Part shown: positions 43,461 to 52,281 of the stretch, piece by piece
Numbering within the stretch: the first letter of the stretch is position 1
Layout: each line of letters opens with the position of its first letter
From: Mesorhizobium sp. WSM4904
GTDB lineage: Bacteria; Pseudomonadota; Alphaproteobacteria; Rhizobiales; Rhizobiaceae
DNA length: 64,000 nt
Reading direction: 5' to 3'
Assembly: GCF_029674545.1 (NCBI RefSeq)
Contig: NZ_CP121354.1
Location: 5,279,001 to 5,343,000 of the forward strand
Notes under the pieces: model-generated
The model's database searches: none
Told to the model about the DNA's origin: nothing
The model's input: only the letters and a program-made list of their open reading frames with translations
Translations under genes and position numbers: made by a program

Positions 43461-45338
43461 CTACTCCGCAATCCCCTCCTCGTACTCCGCCGACATCGTC
43501 AGCCACTTGTCCTCGTTTTGCGCCAGCGTCTGTGCCAGCTGCGAGCGCTCCTTGGCGAGACGAGTCGCGGTCGAGGGGTCCTTCTCGTAGATCGCAGGAT
43601 TGGCGAGTTCGTCCTCGATCAGGTCGATGCGCTTGCGGATGCGATCCATCAGCGCTTCGGTGGCGCGGATTTCCTTGGCTAAAGGCTCGAGCGCCGAGCG
43701 CCGGGCGGCCGCCTCGCGGCGGCGGTCGGCCCTGGACGCCTTGTCTGCTTCCTTCTGCTCGCGGCGGTTGGACGAGACGCCGGTGACCAGCGTTTTGTAA
43801 TCCTCCAGGTCGCCGTCATAGGGATTGACCGCGCCGTCCTTGACCAGCCACAGCCGATCGGCCGTCGCTTCCAGCAGATGCCGGTCGTGCGAGATCAGGA
43901 TCACAGCGCCCGGAAAATCGTTGAGCGCATGGATCAGCGATTCGCGGCTGTCGATGTCGAGGTGGTTGGTCGGCTCGTCGAGGATGAAGAGGTTCGGGCC
44001 CTCGAAGGCCGACAGCCCCATCAGAAGGCGCGCCTTCTCGCCGCCGGAAAGATCCTTGGCGGCGGTGTTCATCTTCTCGGTCGACAGGCCGAACTGCGCG
44101 ACGCGGGCGCGCACCTTGGCTTCCAGCGTATCCGGCATCAGCCGGCGCACATGCTCGTAGGCGCTTTCCTCGGGGCGCAGGTCGTCGAGCTGGTGCTGCG
44201 CGAAGATCGCCACCTTCAGGCCCGGCGCGATCGTCATCGTGCCGGTCTCGGCCTTGAGGCGGCCGGCGAGCAGCTTGGCGAAGGTCGACTTGCCGTTGCC
44301 GTTGGCGCCCAGCAGCGCGATGCGGTCGTCGGCATCGATGCGCAGCGTCATCTTCTTCAGCACCGGATTGTTCTCGGTGTAGCCGACATTGACGCCGTTG
44401 AGCGCCACGATCGGCGAGGCGACCGTCTTCACCGGCTCGGGGAAGGAGAACGGCCGCACCGTGTCGTTCACCACTGCGGCGATCGGCTTCATCTTCTCCA
44501 GCGCCTTCAGCCGCGACTGCGCCTGCCTCGCCTTGGAGGCCTTGGCGCGAAAACGCTCGACGAAGGACTCCATATGCTTGCGCTGCGCTTCCTGCTTGGC
44601 GCGGCTCTTTTCCTGCAGCTCGCGCTGCTCGGTAAGCTGGCGTTCGAACTGGTCGTAGCCGCCGCGCCAGAAGGTGAGCTTCTTCTGGTCGAGATGGACG
44701 ATGGAATTGACGGCGCGGTTGAGCAGGTCGCGGTCGTGCGAAATCAAAAGCACGGTGTGCGGATATTTGGAGACGTAGTTCTCCAGCCACAGGGTGCCTT
44801 CGAGGTCGAGATAGTTGGTCGGCTCGTCGAGGAGCAGAAGGTCGGGCTCGGAGAAGAGCACGGCGGCGAGCGCCACGCGCATGCGCCAGCCGCCCGAGAA
44901 GGACGAGGCCGGCCGCTTCTGCGCGGCATCGTCGAAGCCGAGGCCGGCCAGGATAGTGGCGGCGCGGGACTCGGCCGAATGGGCGTCGATATCGGCAAGC
45001 CGCGTGTGGATCTCAGCGATGCGGTGCGGATCGGTGGCGGTCTTTTCCTCCTCCAGCAGCGCCGCACGCTCGACATCGGCCTTGAGCACGATCTCGATCA
45101 GCGGCTCCTCGGTGCCGGGCGCTTCCTGCGCCACCTGGCCGATGCGGGTGTTCTTGGGCAGGCTGATCGAACCAGTCTCTGACGGGAAATCGCCGGTGAT
45201 CGCCTTGAACAGCGTCGTCTTGCCGGTGCCGTTGCGCCCGACGAGACCGGCCTTGGTGCCGGCCGGCAGGGTCAGCGAGGCATGGTCGAGAAGCAGGCGC
45301 CCCGCCATGCGCAGCGAGAGGTCGTTGATGATAAGCAT
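43461..45338 (-). CDS. ABC-F family ATPase
   Basis: A 625-residue soluble protein with two ABC cassettes. Cassette 1 has GRNGTGKTTLF and SSFSGGWRMRVALAAVLFSE with LLLLDEPTNYLD. Cassette 2 has GANGNGKSTFAK, LSGGEKARLLMGLSAF and LFILDEPTNHLDID. The Lys/Arg-rich P-site-tRNA-interaction linker lies between them (KQEAQRKHMESFVERFRAKA, SKARQAQSRLKALEKMKP). A C-terminal coiled coil follows. ABC-F proteins act on stalled ribosomes; this one is Uup/YheS-like. Start at ATG 45338. Confidence 0.92.
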   Translation of the reverse strand: MLIINDLSLRMAGRLLLDHASLTLPAGTKAGLVGRNGTGKTTLFKAITGDFPSETGSISLPKNTRIGQVAQEAPGTEEPLIEIVLKADVERAALLEEEKTATDPHRIAEIHTRLADIDAHSAESRAATILAGLGFDDAAQKRPASSFSGGWRMRVALAAVLFSEPDLLLLDEPTNYLDLEGTLWLENYVSKYPHTVLLISHDRDLLNRAVNSIVHLDQKKLTFWRGGYDQFERQLTEQRELQEKSRAKQEAQRKHMESFVERFRAKASKARQAQSRLKALEKMKPIAAVVNDTVRPFSFPEPVKTVASPIVALNGVNVGYTENNPVLKKMTLRIDADDRIALLGANGNGKSTFAKLLAGRLKAETGTMTIAPGLKVAIFAQHQLDDLRPEESAYEHVRRLMPDTLEAKVRARVAQFGLSTEKMNTAAKDLSGGEKARLLMGLSAFEGPNLFILDEPTNHLDIDSRESLIHALNDFPGAVILISHDRHLLEATADRLWLVKDGAVNPYDGDLEDYKTLVTGVSSNRREQKEADKASRADRRREAAARRSALEPLAKEIRATEALMDRIRKRIDLIEDELANPAIYEKDPSTATRLAKERSQLAQTLAQNEDKWLTMSAEYEEGIAE

Positions 45339-45476
45339 GGGCAGCGCTTTTGCACGGGACGTCGGCGCTTCGCAAGAGCCAGCCCGGAAGAGGCTCCTCG
45401 CGCGCGACTGCGGACCGTTCGACAAAAAACCTGGCCGCGACTGGAACCAGTTGCGGCCCAACGCGTTTGCAGGCCC

Positions 45477-45713
45477 GTGGTCCGTTATCTTGCGCTCGCC
45501 TTCATCTTCTTCCAGGTCGCCACGACAGCCGCGCTGGCGACGCAGGAGGTTCTGTTTGCGAACGATACCCCCTTGACAAGCGCGGCGCTGACACCGCCAG
45601 TCTTGCCTCCCGCGAGGGAGACGGCAGGCAGGCCGGAGGGACGCCAGATAGAGCACCTGCTGATCCAAATCGATCCGGGAAAACAATCTCAGGCGTCGCC
45701 TGTGAACGACTGA
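45477..45713 (+). CDS. Possible small exported protein
   Basis: A 78-residue frame from GTG 45477. A clear signal peptide (MVRYLALAFIFFQVATTAALA minus the last residue) is followed by Pro/Thr-rich, probably disordered sequence. No strong ribosome-binding site is present and the upstream part of the frame is out of a gene. Divergent from the ABC-F gene. Confidence 0.4.
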   Translation: MVRYLALAFIFFQVATTAALATQEVLFANDTPLTSAALTPPVLPPARETAGRPEGRQIEHLLIQIDPGKQSQASPVND

Positions 45714-45935
45714 GAGACGGGTCCGGACAGCGCTGTCCGCTGGCCTGCCAGTCCTCCGCAGAGGCTGCGGAGTTAGACGCTGCCTTGGCGCGAGATTGCC
45801 CGCTCCCGCGCTTCGCCGACCACGACCCGCTTACACTTTGCTTGCCACGTCACCGGTTTGACGTTGATGGCCGCTATCGTCTCAACCTATGCTGGCGCGA
45901 GCGGCTGGGGCCTATCCACGCAAAGGACATATCCG

Positions 45936-46606
45936 ATGACGTGCAAGACCATCCTTCTTTCGGCCGCGCTGGCAATTGCGGCTGCCGCCATGCTGGCGAT
46001 CCCTGCCCGGGCCGCGGATTGCGCGGCGGCGAAGACGCAGGCCGACCTCGCCACCTGCACAGCCAAGGATGCGGCCTCGTCCGACGTCGCGCTCAACGCC
46101 GTTTACAAGGCGCTGGAGGGACGCCTCTCTCCCGCCGACCTTGAGCGCCTTCGCGACGCGCAGCGCGCCTGGATCCCGTTCCGCGACAAGGAATGCGCCC
46201 CTATGCCGACGGCTCGGTGTATTCGAGCCTGGTCGAAACCTGCAAGGCGGAATTGACCAAGGCGCGGCTGACGCAGTTGCAGCACCAGTTGCAATGCCCG
46301 GAAGGCGACCTTTCCTGCGTGCCGCAAACCGCCGGCGCCAAGCCTGCGACCGCTGCCCCGAGCGCCGCGCATGCGACGGCTGGCGCCGCGCAGGCAAGCC
46401 AGAACGACAGGAGGCCGTGCGTGCAATCGGCCGGCAAGGCGAAATCGGACCAATATGTCTCGCAATGCGTTCAGGTGTCGCCGTCGACACATCCGCCTTG
46501 CAACGGCCAGAACGCGTGCAGCATGATGATCGACGAGATCAAGCGGGGCTGCGCCATGATCGGCAACGACAATCCGCCGGCCTTCTGTTCCGCCTACAAG
46601 AACTGA
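45936..46606 (+). pseudogene. LprI/DUF1311-type exported protein, frameshifted
   Basis: The first part (MTCKTILLSAALAIAAAAML signal, then ADCAAAKTQADLATCTAKDA and LRDAQRAWIPFRDKECA) is a DUF1311 lysozyme-inhibitor-like domain. After KECA the frame changes near 46200; the remainder (PYADGSVYSSLVETCKAELT, then a Cys-rich tail ending AFCSAYKN) continues in the -1 frame to 46606. Relatives have a short FE-GG segment at the break, which is deleted here. A secreted envelope-protection role is inferred for intact relatives. Confidence 0.75.
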
Positions 46607-46919
46607 GCGGCAAGGGCGGGCAGGCCCTATTGGCCAGGCCCGCCTGCCACCCAAATACCGGCACTGACCAATCCCTGCGGAAGATCAGATCAGTCGGCCA
46701 AGACAACCCGAAGTCGCGCTTTGGCTTATATTAGCGCGATGGATGCCGAAACGACCAAAAAAAGTCCCAAAACTTTTGATCCAGCCGCTATGCTTGGCGA
46801 AAAAATCGATTTCAGTTTTGCCGCAATCCTGCGAACTTATGAAAGCGTCGTGATTCGCGCGTAGGCGCCAATAAAAACCAACAATAACAACAATAACTTG
46901 ACTGTGTCAGGAGCTCACG
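46607..46919. other. Intergenic, promoter of the next small gene
   Basis: The 313-bp gap includes an AT-rich section (46730-46910) and the imperfect run CCAACAATAACAACAATAAC shortly before the next gene. No repeat of the main families is seen. Confidence 0.4.
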
Positions 46920-47111
46920 ATGGGCGAGGCGGCTAACGATCTGCGCATGCTGAGATATGTCGCGGAGATCACGCGCAGGCTGGCGAAGATGCTTTCGCGC
47001 ACGCGCTACCAGATGCTTGTCTATTTTCTGGAGATGACGGCTGTCGAGGCGGACAGCCTTGCGGCCGAGCAGGACCGCCGCGCGGCGGCTCGCAAGCCGC
47101 CCGGCAACTGA
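46920..47111 (+). CDS. Small hypothetical protein
   Basis: A 63-residue helical protein with AGGAG seven bases before the ATG. The central region is amphipathic and basic (RYVAEITRRLAKMLSRTRYQ, MLVYFLEMTAVEADSLAAEQ). The good initiation site supports it. Function unknown. Confidence 0.65.
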   Translation: MGEAANDLRMLRYVAEITRRLAKMLSRTRYQMLVYFLEMTAVEADSLAAEQDRRAAARKPPGN

Positions 47112-47225
47112 AGGCGGCCTGGCGGGAAGGCTGGTTGGCCATCCTGCGAGGCAATGCATCGAACGTCGCCAAGCAATCGGCCGACGGCACGGCGTCGGCC
47201 GTTGCAGGCAGCATGGCCGTCGGCT

Positions 47226-47675
47226 TCAGGCCTTGGCTTTGCGCTTGCCCTTGCCGGAATCCGCGGCCGGCTTGCGGCCCAGGCCGGAAGACTTGGCCAA
47301 CGCCGAGCGTGTCGCCGAATAGCTCGGCGCCACCATCGGATAGTCCGCCGGCAGGCCCCATTTGGCGCGGTATTCGTCCGGCGTCAGCCCGTGGTCGGTC
47401 GACAGGTGCCGCTTCAGCGACTTGAACTTCTTTCCGTCCTCGAGGCAGACGATGTGATCGGGGAATACCGAACGCTTCGGATTGACGGCCGGCGTCAGCG
47501 GTGCGCTCTCCTTGACGGCGGCGCCGCCGGCGAGCTTGCGCACCGACGCGCTGACGCTGGCGATCAGATCAGGCAGGCCGGAAGCCGGAAGCGGATTGTT
47601 GCCTACATAGGCCGAAACAATGTCGGCGGTCAGCTCGATTGCGGTCTTGTCATCGATATTGGACAATTTTTTCAC
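47226..47675 (-). CDS. mucR: MucR/Ros-family zinc-finger regulator
   Basis: A 149-residue prokaryotic C2H2-type regulator. The N-terminus (AIELTADIVSAYVGNNPLPA) is the family oligomerisation segment. The zinc finger is HIVCLEDGKKFKSLKRHLST followed by DHGLTPDEYRAKWGLPADYP. MucR/Ros proteins bind AT-rich DNA and silence or modulate exopolysaccharide, motility and cell-cycle genes in rhizobia. The start is GTG at 47675. The C-terminal tail is Lys-rich (GKGKRKAKA). Confidence 0.92.
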   Translation of the reverse strand: MKKLSNIDDKTAIELTADIVSAYVGNNPLPASGLPDLIASVSASVRKLAGGAAVKESAPLTPAVNPKRSVFPDHIVCLEDGKKFKSLKRHLSTDHGLTPDEYRAKWGLPADYPMVAPSYSATRSALAKSSGLGRKPAADSGKGKRKAKA

Positions 47676-48013
47676 CTTCTGCTGGCTCTCAAATGACCAG
47701 CTGTTTTTAAGACTTTAGTCCAGGTATCATATTGGACCTGTCCCCCAACGGACCGTCCAGAGTCAGTAAAGGCACGCGACTCAATACCGAAGGTACGTTT
47801 TCACTATGGGTCGCGACCGCGCAAGTTAGGAATTCTAATACCTATAACAAACACTTTACAGCGCTGGAGGCCTACACTGGTGGTATGACGCAAAAGCACT
47901 TCAATTTCTGCGAGTAATTCCTGCAAAAATCGAAATTCAGGACGAAAGCCGATACTGTCGGACAGCGTGGCGTCCGGGTTGCCGATCATGCCCGATTCGC
48001 CACGGCGAGTCGC
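47676..48013. other. mucR promoter region
   Basis: The 338-bp gap upstream of mucR is richer in AT than its surroundings, as expected for a promoter that MucR-type proteins may bind themselves. No repeat or gene is recognised. Confidence 0.4.
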
Positions 48014-48241
48014 TTATTTCGCCGCGGCTCGACGTTCCGCCCGCCTGTCGTCAGCCAGGATCTCCAGCACACGCTTCCAGCGCGCGCAGCGGCCGAAATC
48101 CTTCTGTTCGATGGCCTTTTCGGCCTTCATGGCGGCATAGAGCGGCGCCTCGGCGCCGAACTCCTTCACCAGCCAGTGCGCCTCTTGCCGGGCGCGACGT
48201 TCGTCGTCGTCAAGTATGATCCTTGGCATGCTTCCTGGCAT
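48014..48241 (-). CDS. Small hypothetical protein, coupled to the DMT exporter
   Basis: A 75-residue acidic/basic helical protein (PRIILDDDERRARQEAHWLV, KEFGAEAPLYAAMKAEKAIE). Its GGAGG site lies inside the last codons of the DMT gene and its ATG follows that stop by 5 bp, so it is co-translated. Function unknown. The helix-rich pattern could bind a partner enzyme or DNA. Confidence 0.6.
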   Translation of the reverse strand: MPGSMPRIILDDDERRARQEAHWLVKEFGAEAPLYAAMKAEKAIEQKDFGRCARWKRVLEILADDRRAERRAAAK

Positions 48242-48246
48242 GGTCT

Positions 48247-49260
48247 TCAGACCTCCGAGCGTTCGATGCCGACGGCAATGCAACTGCCGATGACGAGAAC
48301 GGCACCGGCAATGGCCGTCATCGACAGGCTTTCGCCCGACAGCGCCAACAAGAGCGTTGAAGCAACCGGCGTGAGATAAGCGACGACCGCGAGCCGTCCG
48401 CCCTGGTCGAGGCTCAGCGCACGCGACCAGAAATAATAGCCAAGTCCCATCGGCCCGGCGCCGAGATAGAGGCCAAGCAGAAGGGGTATGCCGCTCAGGC
48501 CGGCAGCGCCGTCATGCAGGCTCCAGGCGAAGGTCAGCGCCACGCCGATCAGCGCCGAGGGCAGCAGAAGCCGGTCCGGCGGCACGGCGAGGCGGCCGAC
48601 GGCGAGCGAATAGAAGGCCATGCAAAGCGCCGAGCCGAAGGCCGCGCAATAACCGACGAGGCTGCCTTCGAACCAGGCCTGCGCCCGCCCACCCGAGATC
48701 ACCAGCGCCACGCCGGCGAAGCCGAGCGCGGCGGTGAGCCCAAGCAGCAGCGGGCGCCGCGAGCGGCCAAGCGCGATGACCGCGGCGGCGATCATCAGCG
48801 GCCAGGTGTAGGCGACCAAATTCGCCTCGATGACCGGCATCGAGGCAAAGGCGATATATTGCAGCACCATGGTGCCGACCAGCCCGATGAAGCCGACGGC
48901 GTGGGCGAGCGCAGCATTCCCCTTCTCCCCTTGTGGGAGAAGGTGGATCGGCGCGCAGCGCCGAGACGGATGAGGGGTGCTAGAAGAAACTCCAGCGTCG
49001 GCGATCCGTCCAGCACCCCTCATCCGACCTCGCTTCGCAAGGCCACCTTCCCCCACAAGGGGGGAAGGGAAGAGCCTGATCAGCGCAAAGACCAGCGCGG
49101 CGCCGCAGAACTGCAGGAACTGCACATGCGATACCGGGTGGTGGGCGAGCAACGTCTTGCCGACCAGGGCATTGGTCGCCCAGAGCGCCACGGCGCCGAA
49201 GGCAAAGGCCAGCGCCGCCGCCGAGGCGGCGCCGGACCGGGATTGCTGGCTTTCGGCCAT
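48247..49260 (-). CDS. EamA/DMT-family exporter with an in-frame repeat insertion
   Basis: A 337-residue drug/metabolite transporter with ten helices (for example ALAFAFGAVALWATNALVGK, FGSALCMAFYSLAVGRLAVP, VVAYLTPVASTLLLALSGES). Between helices 2 and 3 there is a 50-residue non-membrane, Pro/Arg/Ser-rich stretch (FPSPLVGEGGLAKRGR... to LLPQGEKGNAA) encoded entirely by a type B palindromic element. Without it the protein would be of normal DMT length, about 285. It is transcribed with the small downstream gene and the oxygenase-like gene upstream. Confidence 0.88.
   Translation of the reverse strand: MAESQQSRSGAASAAALAFAFGAVALWATNALVGKTLLAHHPVSHVQFLQFCGAALVFALIRLFPSPLVGEGGLAKRGRMRGAGRIADAGVSSSTPHPSRRCAPIHLLPQGEKGNAALAHAVGFIGLVGTMVLQYIAFASMPVIEANLVAYTWPLMIAAAVIALGRSRRPLLLGLTAALGFAGVALVISGGRAQAWFEGSLVGYCAAFGSALCMAFYSLAVGRLAVPPDRLLLPSALIGVALTFAWSLHDGAAGLSGIPLLLGLYLGAGPMGLGYYFWSRALSLDQGGRLAVVAYLTPVASTLLLALSGESLSMTAIAGAVLVIGSCIAVGIERSEV
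48917..49072. repeat. Type B palindromic element inside a coding sequence (copy B2)
   Basis: Inverted arms CTTCTCCCCTTGTGGGAGAA and CACCTTCCCCCACAAGGGGG, with internal GGTGGATCGGCGCGCAGCG and CATCCGACCTCGCTTCGCAA. The length keeps the DMT frame open. The homologous copy B1 is intergenic. Confidence 0.92.
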
Positions 49261-49313
49261 GACCGGGACGAGGCTCGGCGACGCCGAGGACAGCCGAGCC
49301 GGGTCATCACTCG

Positions 49314-50147
49314 CTACCACGACTCCCTGGCTCCGCCCGAGACCGGCTCCACGGCCGGCTTCGGCATGGGATGGTCTTCCGCGTGGCGGCGATAGGCCGG
49401 CAGCTGGTTGGTCCACACATCGTCGGCCAGCTCGTTCACCCAGGCCCGGTCGTGATCGTTGTCGGCGGCAAGGTAGAACATGCGGTTGTCGTCGACATAG
49501 GGCTTCGTCGCCGAGCGCTGGTTGAGCACCAGCGTGACACGCGAGCCTAGCTGGATCGGCGCGGTGCGATGGAGCACGCCGAGGAACTGGCCAAGCGTGG
49601 CGTAGTTCATCTTGTGGTCGATGCGCATGACCTTGTTGCGCGGCAGGTCGCGGCCGGATTCGAGAATGGCGCGGCCGGTCTCGGAATCGTCGCAATAGAT
49701 CTCAAGATGGCCGCCGATCAGAGGGTCGCTGATCGAGAGCGGAACGAGTTCCGTCACCGGAACGCCATCGCAATGCCATTCGACGGCGCCGTCCTTGGGG
49801 TTCATGAAGGTGACGGTCGAGCCGACGATCGACAGCGGATAGGGTTCGAGCTTGGTGCCCATCATGTCGGCCAGCCGTTCCAGGCGCAGCTTGTCGTTGA
49901 GCAGCTCCTTGATCTCCGGAATGTAGCGGTCGGCGCCGGTGATGAAGGTGAGGTCGAGATGCTTGTGCACGGCATGGCTGGCCTTGAGCTTGAGCGCCGC
50001 CTCCTCGATCGCGGCGAGCAGTTGGGGGTCGTAGCCGTGAAGATACTGGGCGACGCCGAAGCTCGACACTTTCCACGCCGTATCATGACCGATGATGGCT
50101 TCACGGCTCATCGCATAGCGCAGTTCGGGGATTGTATGGGCGTTCAT
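49314..50147 (-). CDS. Fe(II)/2-oxoglutarate dioxygenase-like protein
   Basis: A 277-residue protein with a probable cupin-type facial triad. The HxD is in VEWHCDGVPVTELVPLSISD and the distal His/Arg pair fits VLHRTAPIQLGSRVTLVLNQ. GGAGAAG precedes the ATG at 50147. No family name can be given with certainty; the substrate may be an amino-acid or hydroxamate-type molecule. It stands first in an operon with a DMT exporter and is divergent from a LysR gene, so it may modify or make a compound that the exporter releases. Confidence 0.65.
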   Translation of the reverse strand: MNAHTIPELRYAMSREAIIGHDTAWKVSSFGVAQYLHGYDPQLLAAIEEAALKLKASHAVHKHLDLTFITGADRYIPEIKELLNDKLRLERLADMMGTKLEPYPLSIVGSTVTFMNPKDGAVEWHCDGVPVTELVPLSISDPLIGGHLEIYCDDSETGRAILESGRDLPRNKVMRIDHKMNYATLGQFLGVLHRTAPIQLGSRVTLVLNQRSATKPYVDDNRMFYLAADNDHDRAWVNELADDVWTNQLPAYRRHAEDHPMPKPAVEPVSGGARESW

Positions 50148-50230
50148 TCTACTTCTCCAAGGTGGGGGCAACACTTGGTAAACAGTCGATTAAGCCGCCC
50201 TCCCCTGTAAATTTAGGAATGCTGGTGCTA

Positions 50231-50248
50231 CTTTAAGCCCAGCTAAAG
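50231..50248. promoter_or_regulatory. LysR-type operator between divergent genes
   Basis: CTTTA-N8-TAAAG, with an inner T-N11-A spacing, lies just before the LysR start in the 112-bp divergent region. A TAAATTTA palindrome is about 20 bp further upstream. Confidence 0.5.
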
Positions 50249-50259
50249 GTCGAACCCCC

Positions 50260-51228
50260 GTGCGTCTGCTCAGTCAGGTCAACTTAAACTCGCTGAAAAT
50301 CGTGGAGAGCGCCGCCCGGCACCGCAACTTCACGCGCGCCGGCGAAGAGCAGTTCATCACCGCTTCCGCCGTCAGCCAGCGGGTCAAAAGCCTGGAGGAC
50401 CAGCTGCGCTTCAAGATCTTCCAGCGCGGCGGCAATGCGGTGTCGCTGACCCCGGAAGGCGAGACCTATGTGGCGCGGGTGCGCGAGGCGCTGGAGCGGA
50501 TCGTGGCGGCCAGCATGGAGGCGACCGGACAATCGCAGGCGCATGTGCTGAAGATCTGCGTGCTGCCGACCTTCGCCGCGCGCTGGCTGTTTCCGCGGCT
50601 TGCCAGCTTCCAGCAGCAGTATCCGGATATCGAGATGCGGGTCTCGACCTCCTACGCCACGCATGAATTCGCGACCTCCGAATACGACTTCGAGATCCGC
50701 TATGGCGACGGCAACTTCCCCGGCCTCAAATCCGAGCTGCTGTTCAAGGAGGACCTGACGCCGGTGTGCAGCCGCAAGCTGTTCCACCAGGTGCTGGGCG
50801 ACAAGCCGCTGTCCAGGGTGACGCCCGAGGACCTCAGGCACTTCACCCTGCTCCACTCCGACACCTGCACCCAGAACTGGCAGTCATGGTTGGGTTTTGC
50901 CGGCGCAAGCTTCGTGCTCGGCGAGACCAGGAGCATCTATTTCGATTCCTGCATGATGTCCTACGAGGCGGCCAATGCCGGCATGGGCTTTGCCGTTGCC
51001 AACCGCGCCTATATGGCAAGCGACATCCGCGCCGAACGGCTGGTGGCGCCCTTCGCGGTCCACCATCCCAACAGCGCCGGCTGGTATTTCGTCAGCCCCG
51101 TCAAGGCGCTCGGCGCGCGCAAGGTGGAGCTGTTCAAGCAGTGGATCATGGCCGAGGCGGCGCTGACGCAGCGCCAGCTGGACATTGAGATCGCCGGCAT
51201 GCCGCTGGCCAGGGCGGCGATGGCGTGA
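50260..51228 (+). CDS. LysR-family regulator (GcvA-like)
   Basis: A 322-residue regulator from GTG 50260. The DNA-binding helix reads SLKIVESAARHRNFTRAGEE and FITASAVSQRVKSLEDQLRF. The effector domain contains LKICVLPTFAARWLFPRLAS and DFEIRYGDGNFPGL. It is divergent from the oxygenase-DMT operon and is its probable regulator. Confidence 0.9.
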   Translation: MRLLSQVNLNSLKIVESAARHRNFTRAGEEQFITASAVSQRVKSLEDQLRFKIFQRGGNAVSLTPEGETYVARVREALERIVAASMEATGQSQAHVLKICVLPTFAARWLFPRLASFQQQYPDIEMRVSTSYATHEFATSEYDFEIRYGDGNFPGLKSELLFKEDLTPVCSRKLFHQVLGDKPLSRVTPEDLRHFTLLHSDTCTQNWQSWLGFAGASFVLGETRSIYFDSCMMSYEAANAGMGFAVANRAYMASDIRAERLVAPFAVHHPNSAGWYFVSPVKALGARKVELFKQWIMAEAALTQRQLDIEIAGMPLARAAMA

Positions 51229-51580
51229 GGCGAGCTACCCTGTCTTCAAGCCCTCCAGCCGATCAGACGCAGATGAAACTATGATGGGCCACATTAAATT
51301 AAAGGCATAGCCTCGCCAGTGTTGTTGGTGACCTCAGCTGTTGTAGATTCCACACAATCACAAGAATTCCAGGCGGATTTCCTCAAGCCTTGAAAGCCGT
51401 GCTCCTGACCCAGCGGCAAGACTCAGCTATGGTTTGTCTTGCGGCGGGCCTGATTTCCCGCTTGGCCGGCGCTTTCCAGCTTCCTCCCAAGCAGCGCCGG
51501 CCTTCTTCTGTGGCGGCAGGATCATTTCCCGATCACCGCCCGCCCGTTCCGGCAGAGTATTCCTGCCCGCTTCGGCGCCA
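51229..51580. other. Intergenic, nothing recognised
   Basis: The 352-bp gap between the LysR gene and the small lipoprotein gene shows no main-family repeat and no supported gene. Confidence 0.4.
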
Positions 51581-51754
51581 TCACTGCTTCGGCGGCGTGC
51601 CGGGCTGGTCGCCGCCGGTGGTCGATTTCGGAACCGGGTTCTTGTCGATCTGCGGGTTCTGGTCGGCAGGCGCCTTGGTGGGCGGCACGCTGTTGTCGCA
51701 GGCGGCGAGCGCGAGCCCTGCCGCAAGAGCCAGCAGCACAGGAAGCTTCATCAT
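51581..51754 (-). CDS. Small lipoprotein
   Basis: A 57-residue protein with GGAGG before the paired ATGs at 51754 and 51751. The type II signal peptide (KLPVLLALAAGLALAACDN) has the lipobox LALAAC; the mature part is a short Pro/Asp/Lys-rich linker (QNPQIDKNPVPKSTTGGDQP). Probably an outer-membrane-anchored small lipoprotein; function unknown. Confidence 0.75.
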   Translation of the reverse strand: MMKLPVLLALAAGLALAACDNSVPPTKAPADQNPQIDKNPVPKSTTGGDQPGTPPKQ

Positions 51755-51881
51755 GACGACCTCCTCTCGTTCGCCCCTTTTCTCTGAGGCAAACGGGGCG
51801 GTGGCGGTTTGGTTGCGTGGCGGTTGGGGAACCAACCCGCTGGTCTCCGGTTGAATTTCGACAACACGCGAGGAGATGGTC

Positions 51882-52037
51882 ATGATCCGTCTGCTGCTCG
51901 TCGGCCTGTTCGCCTACACAACTTACCGCGTCACGATGCGGATCATCGAGGAGATGTCCGGAGATGCCGCGCCGCCGGACGAACGGCGTAAGCTGCGGCG
52001 GCAGTCCGCGGCGATGGGGGTGGAGCCTAAAAGGTAA
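51882..52037 (+). CDS. 51-residue membrane-anchored peptide
   Basis: A short frame with GAGGAG six bases upstream of the ATG. One N-terminal helix (MIRLLLVGLFAYTTYRVTMR) is followed by a charged tail ending GVEPKR. Strong initiation signals support it. It is divergent from the lipoprotein gene; its TAA runs directly into repeat A4. Confidence 0.6.
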   Translation: MIRLLLVGLFAYTTYRVTMRIIEEMSGDAAPPDERRKLRRQSAAMGVEPKR

Positions 52038-52194
52038 TCTCCAGCATCGAGGGGAGATGGCCGCGAGGCGGCCAGAAGGGGTCGTCTCACGTAAATCGCC
52101 AGCGTTGTCTCTCGTCGCGAAAGGCGCTGGCGCCCTACGCGAGGCGGCCCCCTCTGTCGCCTTCGGCGACATCTCCCCACAAGGGGGTGAGATT
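52037..52194. repeat. Type A palindromic element (copy A4)
   Basis: Inverted arms (ATCTCCAGCATCGAGGGGAG and CATCTCCCCACAAGGGGGTG) flank GTCGTCTCACGTAAATCGCC and TACGCGAGGCGGCC. It sits between the small membrane peptide and the helicase gene. Confidence 0.88.
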
Positions 52195-52281
52195 GGCCGT
52201 CACTCCGGCCTTCGCCAATTGCGAACGCACTCGACACCTCAACCCCGTTGCGAACAAAGCGGAAACGATGCTTGATGGGCG

